Origin: Polyangium spumosum
GTDB lineage: Bacteria > Myxococcota_A > Polyangia > Polyangiales > Polyangiaceae
Direction of reading: 5' to 3'
Assembly: GCF_009649845.1 (NCBI RefSeq)
Contig: NZ_WJIE01000019.1
Coordinates: 62,001-126,000, forward strand
Length of the DNA stretch: 64,000 bases
The notes below the pieces were generated by a model. It worked only from the letters and a program-made list of their open reading frames with translations, had not been told where the DNA came from and searched no databases. The translations under genes and the position numbers were made by a program. Shown here in pieces: positions 1 to 8,128 of this stretch. The stretch's first letter is position 1, and the number at the start of each line of letters is the position of its first letter.

Positions 1-1
1 C

Positions 2-1354
2 CGGGTGTTGCTGTCGGGGTCGATGGACAAGACGGGTGTGGCGCGGGCCTGGAACCTCGCGACGCGGGAGGTCGTGGTGCTCCGGGGTCACGCCGAGGAC
101 GGGGGCCACGTCACGCTGAGCCCCGACGGGACGTGGGCGTTCAGCGGCTCGATTCACAACACGGCGCGGGCCTGGCGGCTCGCTTCGGCCACGACGGCGC
201 ACGCATTCGGGCATGCCGCGCCCATCTGGGCGGCCGAGGTGCATGGCGACCGGCTGGCGACGGCGTCCCAGGACGGGACGGCGCGCATCTGGCACATCGG
301 GGAGGCGGGCGCGCCGCGCGAGGCGGCGGTTTTACCGAGCGCTCCGGCGACGCGCGTGTTTCTCGCGACGTTCAGCCCGGATGGCAGGCGGGTGGCGACG
401 AGCTCGAACGACGGCAAGGCGCGTCTCTGGAACACGGACGGGAGCGGCGCGGCGGTGGTGCTCGACGGGCACGAGGAGTGGGCGTATGCGCTCTCGTTCG
501 CGCCCGACGGCCGCGCGTTGTTCACCGGGTCGAAGCGCGGCTGCATCCGGCGTTTTCGTGTCGAGGGCGGCGCGCCGGAGATCGTTCATTGCCAGGCGCG
601 CCAGCAGGGGATCCCGACGCAGGTCAATCACATCACGCTGAGCCCGGACGGGCGGCTCGGGGTGGCGGCGCTGGCGAGTGGTCACCTCGTCCTGTGGGAG
701 AATGGCGGAGCGGAGGTCTCGCGCGCGCCCCGGGTGATCCCGGCGCACGGCGACGTGGCGCAGGCGCTCGCGTTCAGCCCGGATGGGCGAAGGCTGGTGA
801 GCGTGGGCCGGGATCGGAAGGTGCGTGTATGGGACCCGGCATTCGATACGGCGCCGCGGGACCTCGTGGGGCATGAAGGCGCGGTGTATCACGCGCGCTT
901 CAGCCCGGATGGGCGAAGGCTCGTGACGAGCTCGGCGGACGGGACGGCGCGGATATGGCCGATCGAGGGGGAAGAGGCGCCGGTTGTCCTGAAGGGGCAC
1001 GAGGGCTGGGTGGTATGGGCTGAATTCGACGGGGCGGGGCGGCGCGTGGTGACGTCATCGTACGACGGGACGGCGCGGCTATGGAACCTGGACGAGCCCA
1101 CGACGCCGCGCGTGTTGCGAGGTCACTGGGGCCCCTTGCGATATGCGGCATTCGCCCGGGAGGGGCGGCGGGTGATCACGGCGTCGATGGATGGGACGGT
1201 CCGGAGCTGGGACGTGACGGAGGAGCCGGTGGAGCGCCTGCAAAAACGCCTGCGGGAGGCGACGCGGGCGTGTTTGTCGGCGCGGCAACGCATGAAGCTG
1301 CTCGGGGAGGACGCGACGGCGGCGGCGGCGCGGGCGTCGGGGTGTGAGCGGTGA
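2..1354 (+). CDS. WD40 repeat protein, 3' part (5' end outside window)
   Basis: The reading frame is open at the left edge, so only the C-terminal 450 or so residues are visible. They consist of about nine WD40 units, each with the pattern SPDG...SxDGTARxW (for example TSSADGTARIWPIE and TSSYDGTARLWNLD), enough for at least one complete beta-propeller. After the last blade comes a short helical tail with two cysteines (ERLQKRLREATRACLSAR... then ASGCER). That kind of tail follows WD40 arrays in large bacterial NTPase-WD40 or kinase-WD40 proteins, but no kinase or NTPase domain lies inside the window, so the effector part is unknown. The likely role is protein-protein scaffolding in the cytoplasm. 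The next gene lies about 107 bases downstream on the same strand. Confidence 0.85.
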   Translation, partial: RVLLSGSMDKTGVARAWNLATREVVVLRGHAEDGGHVTLSPDGTWAFSGSIHNTARAWRLASATTAHAFGHAAPIWAAEVHGDRLATASQDGTARIWHIGEAGAPREAAVLPSAPATRVFLATFSPDGRRVATSSNDGKARLWNTDGSGAAVVLDGHEEWAYALSFAPDGRALFTGSKRGCIRRFRVEGGAPEIVHCQARQQGIPTQVNHITLSPDGRLGVAALASGHLVLWENGGAEVSRAPRVIPAHGDVAQALAFSPDGRRLVSVGRDRKVRVWDPAFDTAPRDLVGHEGAVYHARFSPDGRRLVTSSADGTARIWPIEGEEAPVVLKGHEGWVVWAEFDGAGRRVVTSSYDGTARLWNLDEPTTPRVLRGHWGPLRYAAFAREGRRVITASMDGTVRSWDVTEEPVERLQKRLREATRACLSARQRMKLLGEDATAAAARASGCER

Positions 1355-1461
1355 TGCAGGACGAACCCGCGTGCTGATTTTCAAATCCCGGGCGGGGGGA
1401 TCGGCGACTACCGGGACATGACGTGCGCGACGCACGGCATGGACCATCGAGAGGTTGTCGC

Positions 1462-3318
1462 ATGGGTGCTTCATTCGCCGCGTACGCGCGGCTCGGTCGG
1501 ACGCGTGTCTCCACGGGCGTCCTGTTTGCTTCGCTGATGACGGCGTGCCTCGCCTCCGGGTGTGGTGACGCCGGGTGGAACGAGCTCGCGGAGGGGGAGA
1601 CCGCCACGTCCATCGAGGCGATCACCTACAGCGCCAAGGCCATGAGCACGGCGCGATACGCCGCGACCGGGACCGTGCTCCCCGATGGCCGGGTGCTCGT
1701 CGCCGGCGGGCGGAACAGCAGCTCGGCGGCGCTCTCGTCGGCGCAGATCTACAATCCGGCGACGGATGCGTGGTCGTCCGCGGCGAACCTGCCCGCGGCC
1801 CGCACCCGGCACACCGCGACGCTGCTCGGAGGCGGCCGGGTCCTCGTCGCAGGCGGGAGCACCGGGAGCAACACGGCCAGCACGTCGTACCTCTACAACC
1901 CGAGCACGAATGCATGGACCACCGGCGCGGGCATGTCCGTGGCGCGCGAGGAGCACACCGCGACGCTGCTCGCGAATGGCAAGGTCCTCGTCGTCGGCGG
2001 CGGGAGCGGGGCGACGAACCACAAAACCGCGGCGCTCTACACGCCGGCGACGAACACCTGGGCGAATACGGGGAGCATGGCGGAGGCCCGCCGCCTGCAC
2101 ACGGCCGTGCTGCTCGACGACGGCAGGGTCCTCGTGACGGGCGGGAGGAGGGCCACCACGAGTGGCTTCGACGTCAGCTACACCTCGGAGATCTATAATC
2201 CGGCGACGGGGACCTGGAGCCTCGTGAGCGGGTCGAGCGGCGAGCGACACTCGCACACGGCGACCCGGCTCGCCAATGGAAAGGTCCTCATCGCGGGCGG
2301 GCTCGATTTTGATGGCAATGCCATCGGGTCCCGGATCTTCGATCCGGCGACGGGGGCGTTCACGAGCATCGTCGGCTCGGCCGCGCAACGGTATGCACAT
2401 TCGGCCAGCCTGCTGCCGGACGGCCGGGTGCTGCTCGCGGGCGGCCGGAACGCGAGCGGATCGCCGCTGAGCAGCGCCCACCTCTTCAATCCCGCGACGA
2501 ACACGTGGCAGACGACGGATCTGCTGCAAAACGCCCGCAGCAACCATATCGCCCTGAACCTCCAGGGGGACCGCGTGCTCTTCATCGGCGGCCTGGGCGC
2601 GGGGACGACCGCGCTCACCAGCGTGGAGATCTCCCGGCTCTCGGTGGACGCGAACCTCGGCTCCAGCGCGACGGTCGCGGTGACAGGGAATACCTGCGGC
2701 GGGAACCATGATTTCACGCCGTCGTGCACCTCGTACAGCCACGAGGAGCGCGCCTACCTCTGGCAGGCCCCCTCCGCGGGGGAATACGTGTTCAGCACGA
2801 TCGACGCGGGGTTCACGCTGGACACGATCCTCTACGTGCTCGACGCGCGCACGGACGCGCCGCTCGCGAGCAGCGGCGGGGGGCTCGCGTGTAATGACGA
2901 TGCGCCCGGCACCAAGCAATCGAAGGTCACGGTGAACCTCGCGAGCGGCCAGCGGGTGCTCGCGGTCGTGGAGGGGTATGGGGCGCCGCCGCAGAACACG
3001 TGTGGCTCGTTCAAGCTCTCCATCACGTCGGGCTGCAAGGGCGGGGACCCGTGCACCGTGCCTGGTAAGCAGGGCGTCTGCGCCCAGGGGGTCACGCAGT
3101 GCGTGAACGGCGTGCAGAGTTGCGCGCAGGTTCAGGAGCCGAGCATCGAGGTTTGCGACGAGCTCGACAACGACTGCGATGGACTCGTCGACGAGTTCAA
3201 GGCATGCCTCATCCCGCAGGAGATGTGCTGTTCGAGCGGGCCGGAGACAGGATTCCCATGTTCGAGCAGCGCGGATTGCGGCGGGTACGCCTGCAAGATG
3301 CTGTGTCCGATATGGTGA
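1462..3318 (+). CDS. Kelch-repeat lipoprotein with C-terminal MopE-like motif
   Basis: A 618-residue protein. The ATG at 1462 is preferred to the upstream GTG at 1423 because GAGAGG lies about 8 bases before it and because it opens directly into a lipoprotein signal peptide ending in LASGC (Cys34). Residues 50-390 hold seven Kelch units of about 50 residues, each RxxHTATLLxxGRVLVAGG followed by YNPATxxW, the number needed for one closed propeller. A domain rich in Asp and Cys follows (about 400-530) and resembles pre-peptidase C-terminal domains. Near residue 565 is CDELDNDCDG, the short acidic motif seen in MopE-like metal-binding proteins of myxobacteria. It is probably a surface lipoprotein on a lipid anchor, with a binding rather than enzymatic role; the ligand is unknown. 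It is convergent with the next gene. Confidence 0.85.
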   Translation: MGASFAAYARLGRTRVSTGVLFASLMTACLASGCGDAGWNELAEGETATSIEAITYSAKAMSTARYAATGTVLPDGRVLVAGGRNSSSAALSSAQIYNPATDAWSSAANLPAARTRHTATLLGGGRVLVAGGSTGSNTASTSYLYNPSTNAWTTGAGMSVAREEHTATLLANGKVLVVGGGSGATNHKTAALYTPATNTWANTGSMAEARRLHTAVLLDDGRVLVTGGRRATTSGFDVSYTSEIYNPATGTWSLVSGSSGERHSHTATRLANGKVLIAGGLDFDGNAIGSRIFDPATGAFTSIVGSAAQRYAHSASLLPDGRVLLAGGRNASGSPLSSAHLFNPATNTWQTTDLLQNARSNHIALNLQGDRVLFIGGLGAGTTALTSVEISRLSVDANLGSSATVAVTGNTCGGNHDFTPSCTSYSHEERAYLWQAPSAGEYVFSTIDAGFTLDTILYVLDARTDAPLASSGGGLACNDDAPGTKQSKVTVNLASGQRVLAVVEGYGAPPQNTCGSFKLSITSGCKGGDPCTVPGKQGVCAQGVTQCVNGVQSCAQVQEPSIEVCDELDNDCDGLVDEFKACLIPQEMCCSSGPETGFPCSSSADCGGYACKMLCPIW

Positions 3319-3322
3319 TCCC

Positions 3323-3357
3323 TCCCCCGGGGCGCCCGCTCGAGGCGCCCCGGGGGA
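3323..3357. terminator. Bidirectional intrinsic terminator hairpin
   Basis: A perfect 14-base-pair stem (TCCCCCGGGGCGCC at 3323-3336 against its complement at 3344-3357) closes a 7-base loop. It sits 4 bases after the stop of the Kelch gene and 19 bases before the stop of the convergent gene, so it can end transcripts from both sides. There is no long T-run on either side, which is common in very GC-rich genomes. Confidence 0.8.
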
Positions 3358-3375
3358 AGGCGGGGTGACGACCGC

Positions 3376-6300
3376 TCAATTCGACGAGCGCGCCTTGCGT
3401 CGATGGCCTGCACGCCTGGCCAGCGCCGCGAGGAGCCCGATCGCCGTCGCGGCGAACGGCATATCGGAGGTCGTACCGTTGCCCGCGGCGCGGCAACCAC
3501 ACTCGGTGCCACCTCCCGGCACGGTCGCGACGCCGCCCGCGCCGCCGGTGCCCGTCGTTCCGCCGGAAGCCACCATTCCGCCGGAACCCGTCATGCCCAT
3601 TCCACCAGCGCCGCCCACGCCGCCGACGCCGCCCACGCCGCCCATTCCACCGGCGCCCGCCATTCCACCGGCGCCACCGGAACCACCGGCACCGCCCATT
3701 CCACCAGCGCCGCCGCCGGAACCACCGGAACCACCGGAGCCACCAGCGCCGCCCATGCCGCCCATCCCGCCGGATCCATTTCCTTCACCCACGCAGACCC
3801 CGCCGGTGCAAACGCCGCCATTACATTCCGCGTCCATCGTGCAGGACGTGAAGTCGACGATCTTCGCGAGGACCCGCGACGTCCCGAGAGGCGCCTCCGT
3901 CACGAATTGCGGGTAAGCCACGAGGACCTTGCCCGCGTTCGTGGACGCGAGCGCGGGCAGGCCCTCGGGCCGAGCGTCGTTCGTGATCGGGAGGGACGTG
4001 ATCGGCGAAAGCATGCCGTCGACGACGATGGCCAGCACGTCCGTGAGGCCCTGCGCACACGTGCGATACCCGATCACGGTGCGGCCCCCGTCAGCGACAG
4101 CGCCGCGCCCCGCGAGGCCCACGTACGCGCAGCCCGGCGTGCTCGCGAGTTGCACGGCCACGGGATCGAGCACGGTCCCCGCAGGATCCACGCGCGCCCC
4201 GAAGAGGCCCTCCCCGTCCACCCAGACGACGACATGGTTCGTCCCGTCAAAGGACACGGACACCCCGGCCGGCGCGGCGAGGACACCCGAGAGGACGATC
4301 GGCGCCGGATCGACCACGCTCCCCTGCGGCGTGACGCGCCTGGCGACGATCTGTTTTGCCTCGTCTTGCCACACGACGAGGTGATGGACGCCGTCGAACG
4401 ACGCGCTGAGCGCCGGCGCGCGGAGGTCCGGCGAGACCGGCGTGGACAAGCCCGAAGGCGTGGCGCCGATGATCGTCGTCGCGATCAGGCTCTCGTAGTT
4501 GCCCCCGACCACGAGCGTCGCGCCGCCGCCCGCCGAGAGCGCCACGTGCTCCCCGCCCTCCTGGAAGTCCGGGATCACGATCGGATCCGCGTCGAGCACG
4601 ACGCCTTGCGGGCTGAGCCGGCTCGCGCGCAGGTCGCAGAATTGACCGTCGTAATAAATGTCGCACTCGAACCACGAGAACAACGTGTTCGTCCCGTCGA
4701 ACGCGGCCATCGGATGGACCACGTCGTACGCCCCATTCTCCATTTGAATGGCGTTCTGATCCAGGACCATCCCCGAGGGAGCGACGCGCACGGCGTACAG
4801 GTTCGTCTCCTTCTTCGCGGTGAAATCGCGGCTGTCCTGCCAGCCCACGACGAAGTTTTGCCCGTCGAACGCCGCCGCGGGCACGCGCTGCTCGCTCGCC
4901 CCGCGCGAGACGACGATGGGCGCGGCGTCGAGCGCCTGGCCATTCGGATCGAAGCGCCTGCCCTCGATGGTGAGGGCAGAGGGGGCGAAATTGTCGAAGT
5001 ACCCATTCCTCCACACGTGGAACGCGTGCGCGCCATTCGAGGCGCCCCGCGCCACGGTGCCGAGCGGCGCATACTGGAAGCCATCGGGGTCGAGCACGGT
5101 CCCCTGCGGCGTGACGCGCGCCCGCAAGAGCGGATGGACCACCAGGTCGTCGAGGTAATCACTCCACGTCATGACGGCGTTCGTGCCGTCGGTCGTCACG
5201 TCGATCTCGTAGATCGAGTTCCCGAAAGGACCAGCGACCTGGATGGGCGTCGCGTCGAGCGCCACGCCTTGCTGCGCGTCGAAGCGCGCCCCGACGACGT
5301 TCCGCTCAGCGTCGTTGTTTTCCACGATGTACCCCACGAGGTACGACTCCCCCGTCCACACGGGCGTGGGGGTATTCTGACCGACGGCGTCGTGCATGAA
5401 GGGGATGCCCATCGGATCGAGCAGAGCGCCCTGGGCGTCGATCCGCGCGACATACGCTCGGGGGAATCCAGGGGTGTCCCACGCGAGCAAGGCCCCCGCG
5501 CCGCTCGACGCGACACGCAGGTGCTGGACCGTCCCCGCCCCGAACGCGACGCCGCCGGGATCGAGGACCTGCCCGGACGGCGTGACGCGGGCATAATAAC
5601 CCGTGGCGTTCGCGCCGCCCCAGGTGACGAGATAGTTCGTCCCGTCAAACACCACCGAGCTGCCGCCGCCGCTCGGCGCCACGGAGATCGGCGCGCCGAT
5701 GGGCTGGCCATTCGCGTCGAGCAGCCGGCCGGTCGTGCCGACCTGGAGATAAAATCCCGCCCCATCACTCGCGAGCTGCGGATAACTCCCGCTCCCCAGA
5801 GGGAAACCCGAGAGGTCGAGCACGTTGCCGTCGGCGCCGACACGCGCGGCATAGATATGATTCTCCATGACCGGATCGAGGAACCGGCGCACCTGCCAGG
5901 CCACGAGGTACTGGGTGCCGTTCCAGGCCACGGCCGGATCGTCGTGGTTCCCCGTGCCGAGGCCATTGACGGGCTCGTCCATCGCGATCTCGGAGCTCAA
6001 GAGCGGATCGAGCACCGCCGGATAGGCCGACGCGGCGAGCACGCGGGAAGGGACACGCAGGACGATCCGGCTGCCCTCGGCGCGCGCCTCGACGCTGGAC
6101 TTCTTGCCACGCGCGTCGATCCACGTCGCCCGCCCGAACCGCACGCCGAGCCCGGTCGCCGGGTCCGCATAATGCAACCCGCGCGGCGTCGCGCCGACGT
6201 ACCGCTCGCCCTCGGTGTCGAGCACGACCGAGAGATCCCCCTCGCCCTCGGGCGCACGCGCGAACGCCCAGGAGAGCTCCACGCCCTCCTCGCGGTTCTC

Positions 6301-6750
6301 GATGTGCTCGGTGACGTCCCCCGCCGTGATGGCGAGGTGGTCTGCCCGCTCCATGCGCCCCGTGGCGCCCTCGCCCAGGAGATCACGACCGCCGCGCTCG
6401 ACGCGGGCCCGCTTGATCCGCAACGCCGCGCCCGCACGCGCCTTCGCCCCGGCCGCACGCGAGGGCACGACGGGCGCGACCTCGACGCCCTCCACCGTGG
6501 CCGAGACGCGATGCGCCGGCCCGGCGCCGACCCACCCGCCCCCTTCCGCGCGGAACGACCGCCGCGCAACACGCGCCTCCGCGCCGAGGTCGACGGGCGA
6601 AGAGACCCGCGCCCCGGTCGCCCGCGCAGGCGGCGCCGCCGAAGTGCCCGGATCCGGGGCCTTCGTACACGCGACCACGACGCCCGCGACGAGGAGAAGG
6701 GCCGTGCGTTTCGTGAGGGATCGGATGCTGGGAACGTTTGGCTTGTTCAT
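3376..6750 (-). CDS. Large repeat lipoprotein with Gly-rich linker and MYXO-CTERM-like tail
   Basis: A 1124-residue exported protein of unknown function. The N-terminus has a lipoprotein signal peptide ending VVVAC (Cys28). The main body, from about residue 250 to 960, repeats a module of 50-60 residues built around 'FDGTNYLVxW' and 'RVxPxGxVLDPxxIxL', as expected for a many-bladed beta-propeller. A Cys-rich strip (CTMDAECNGGVCTGGVCVG) leads into about 85 residues of GGMGG/GGAGG low-complexity linker. The C-terminus has CGC, a hydrophobic stretch and an Arg/Lys-rich end, like MYXO-CTERM sorting tails. Both ends therefore carry envelope-anchoring signals, which is odd because a lipid anchor should make the tail redundant. 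A weak AAGG lies about 9 bases before the ATG, inside a palindrome that covers the start codon. Confidence 0.85.
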   Translation of the reverse strand: MNKPNVPSIRSLTKRTALLLVAGVVVACTKAPDPGTSAAPPARATGARVSSPVDLGAEARVARRSFRAEGGGWVGAGPAHRVSATVEGVEVAPVVPSRAAGAKARAGAALRIKRARVERGGRDLLGEGATGRMERADHLAITAGDVTEHIENREEGVELSWAFARAPEGEGDLSVVLDTEGERYVGATPRGLHYADPATGLGVRFGRATWIDARGKKSSVEARAEGSRIVLRVPSRVLAASAYPAVLDPLLSSEIAMDEPVNGLGTGNHDDPAVAWNGTQYLVAWQVRRFLDPVMENHIYAARVGADGNVLDLSGFPLGSGSYPQLASDGAGFYLQVGTTGRLLDANGQPIGAPISVAPSGGGSSVVFDGTNYLVTWGGANATGYYARVTPSGQVLDPGGVAFGAGTVQHLRVASSGAGALLAWDTPGFPRAYVARIDAQGALLDPMGIPFMHDAVGQNTPTPVWTGESYLVGYIVENNDAERNVVGARFDAQQGVALDATPIQVAGPFGNSIYEIDVTTDGTNAVMTWSDYLDDLVVHPLLRARVTPQGTVLDPDGFQYAPLGTVARGASNGAHAFHVWRNGYFDNFAPSALTIEGRRFDPNGQALDAAPIVVSRGASEQRVPAAAFDGQNFVVGWQDSRDFTAKKETNLYAVRVAPSGMVLDQNAIQMENGAYDVVHPMAAFDGTNTLFSWFECDIYYDGQFCDLRASRLSPQGVVLDADPIVIPDFQEGGEHVALSAGGGATLVVGGNYESLIATTIIGATPSGLSTPVSPDLRAPALSASFDGVHHLVVWQDEAKQIVARRVTPQGSVVDPAPIVLSGVLAAPAGVSVSFDGTNHVVVWVDGEGLFGARVDPAGTVLDPVAVQLASTPGCAYVGLAGRGAVADGGRTVIGYRTCAQGLTDVLAIVVDGMLSPITSLPITNDARPEGLPALASTNAGKVLVAYPQFVTEAPLGTSRVLAKIVDFTSCTMDAECNGGVCTGGVCVGEGNGSGGMGGMGGAGGSGGSGGSGGGAGGMGGAGGSGGAGGMAGAGGMGGVGGVGGVGGAGGMGMTGSGGMVASGGTTGTGGAGGVATVPGGGTECGCRAAGNGTTSDMPFAATAIGLLAALARRAGHRRKARSSN

Positions 6751-6785
6751 CTATTTGACCTTACATTGTAAAGATGAAATAGATG
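6748..6785 (-). promoter_or_regulatory. AT-rich palindrome covering a start codon
   Basis: CATCTATTT (6748-6756) is repeated in inverted order as AAATAGATG (6777-6785), around an inner TTACATTGTAA (6761-6771). The whole 38-base element is AT-rich in a genome of very high GC, which argues for selection. The ATG of the lipoprotein gene is inside one arm and its weak Shine-Dalgarno sequence is between the arms. In DNA it could bind a dimeric repressor; in mRNA the AUG would pair with an upstream CAU. Confidence 0.5.
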
Positions 6786-6817
6786 AACCCGAAAGACGCA
6801 AATTCGACGAGGCGACG

Positions 6818-8113
6818 TTATCCGATCGACCTGAGCGCCGCGACCACGCCTCCCAGCGATGCCCGATCATCCTGATCGAGCGCGCTCGTCCCGCGGGTGA
6901 GCGCCTCCACCAGGGCCCGCAAATCCTCGTCGCGCACCGGCGGCTCGATCGACGAGACCCGCTCGGCCCGCGCCACGTCGTCGAGCAGGAGCCCGAACTC
7001 GCGCTCGTCCAGGCCAAACGCCCGCGCCTGCTTCGAGATCGCCCCCGCCGCGCTCGCCACCTCTGCCAGGCCCCGCTGCGCGCGCTGGCCGAGCCGCGAG
7101 AGCTCCGCTCGCTCCCGCAATGACCGGTATGCCGACTCGATCACGTCGAGGTCCGCACGCGCGTGCGAGAGCGGATCCTTCGGGCGCACATCGTCGTCGT
7201 CGTCGTCATCATCGTCATCGTCGACCGCGGCCGGCGGGACCGTGGGCCGCCGCGTCGCGACCTCCTCGAGCTCGGCCCGCGCCTCCGCGATCGCCACGAG
7301 ATACCCGTCGATCGCCGACGTCGCCGCCGCGAGGCGCGCCTCCGGATCGCCCGGCGCGCTCGGGTCGAGCCCCGCGATCTCCGCGGGCCGCCTGCGCACG
7401 AGCTTCTTGATCGGCATCGCGCACGCGAGCCGGAACGCCGCGGCCTCGCCCGCCGCGAGCACCCGCTCGCCGAGCTCGATCCGCAACGTGAGCTCGTCCC
7501 GGAGCTTCGCCACCTCCGGCTCGAGCTTCGCGACGCCGCTGGATCCCTTCACCATCGCGAGCTTCTGCCCGAGCGCCGCGCGTGTATCGACGAGCGTCCC
7601 GAGCGCCTCGCGCAGCCGCCCGAGCGCCGCGTCCGCCGTCGTGATCTCCGCGCGCAGATCGTCCCCCGCGAGCCGCTTCTTCACCTTCGCCTCGAGCGCC
7701 GCCGTCTCCTTCACCTTCGCCGCCGAGAGCGCCTTCACGCGGCCCGCGCGCGCGCCTTCGAGCTTCGCGGCCGTGCGCATGCCGAGCATCGAGAGCGCGA
7801 GCGTCCCGCCGCGCGCGAGCGCGCCGAGCGTGACGGCAAACGCGAGCGTGCCGAGCGTGCCCCCGACGGTCGACGTCGCGATCACGAGGCCCGCCGCGCC
7901 GAGGCCGAGGACCGCGGCGATCGCGCGCAGGATCCGCGCGCGCCCCGCGACGAGCTCCGGACGAACGCCGGGCGGCGCGGCGAGCCGCTCGAGCCCCTCC
8001 GCCGCCGCCGCGAGCACGTACGCGCCGGCCGCGAGCACGAGGAGCAACGAGACGAACGCCACGGCCCCCGCGAGCGTCGCCACGATCTGCCCGAGAAAGG
8101 TGATCTCGATCAT
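6818..8113 (-). CDS. Membrane protein with coiled coil and poly-Asp tract
   Basis: A 431-residue protein of no family I recognise. Two or three hydrophobic segments at the N-terminus (about residues 8-38 and 65-115, with LGTLAFAVTLGALARGGTLAL) are followed by a long Ala/Leu/Arg/Glu-rich region likely to form coiled coil, then a run of 11 aspartates near residue 300 encoded by GAC/GAT repeats, then more helix. GAGGAG lies about 7 bases before the ATG. It starts 15 bases after the stop of the FecR/VIT/VWA gene, so the two are almost certainly co-transcribed, and it may be the membrane partner of that protein. A membrane-anchored structural role is plausible; no catalytic motif is visible. Confidence 0.75.
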   Translation of the reverse strand: MIEITFLGQIVATLAGAVAFVSLLLVLAAGAYVLAAAAEGLERLAAPPGVRPELVAGRARILRAIAAVLGLGAAGLVIATSTVGGTLGTLAFAVTLGALARGGTLALSMLGMRTAAKLEGARAGRVKALSAAKVKETAALEAKVKKRLAGDDLRAEITTADAALGRLREALGTLVDTRAALGQKLAMVKGSSGVAKLEPEVAKLRDELTLRIELGERVLAAGEAAAFRLACAMPIKKLVRRRPAEIAGLDPSAPGDPEARLAAATSAIDGYLVAIAEARAELEEVATRRPTVPPAAVDDDDDDDDDDDVRPKDPLSHARADLDVIESAYRSLRERAELSRLGQRAQRGLAEVASAAGAISKQARAFGLDEREFGLLLDDVARAERVSSIEPPVRDEDLRALVEALTRGTSALDQDDRASLGGVVAALRSIG

Positions 8114-8128
8114 GCGCGTCTCCTCGAA

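Noticed and set aside
3403-6771. 1122-codon open frame opposite the large lipoprotein gene
   Set aside because: Its product is rich in Arg/His/Asp with no fold-like pattern. It mirrors a real gene with signal peptide, repeats and terminator, and is a GC-skew shadow.
7190-7224. GTC/GAC triplet run as a separate simple repeat or regulatory element
   Set aside because: It is fully explained as the poly-Asp tract of the membrane protein; codons alternate GAC and GAT.
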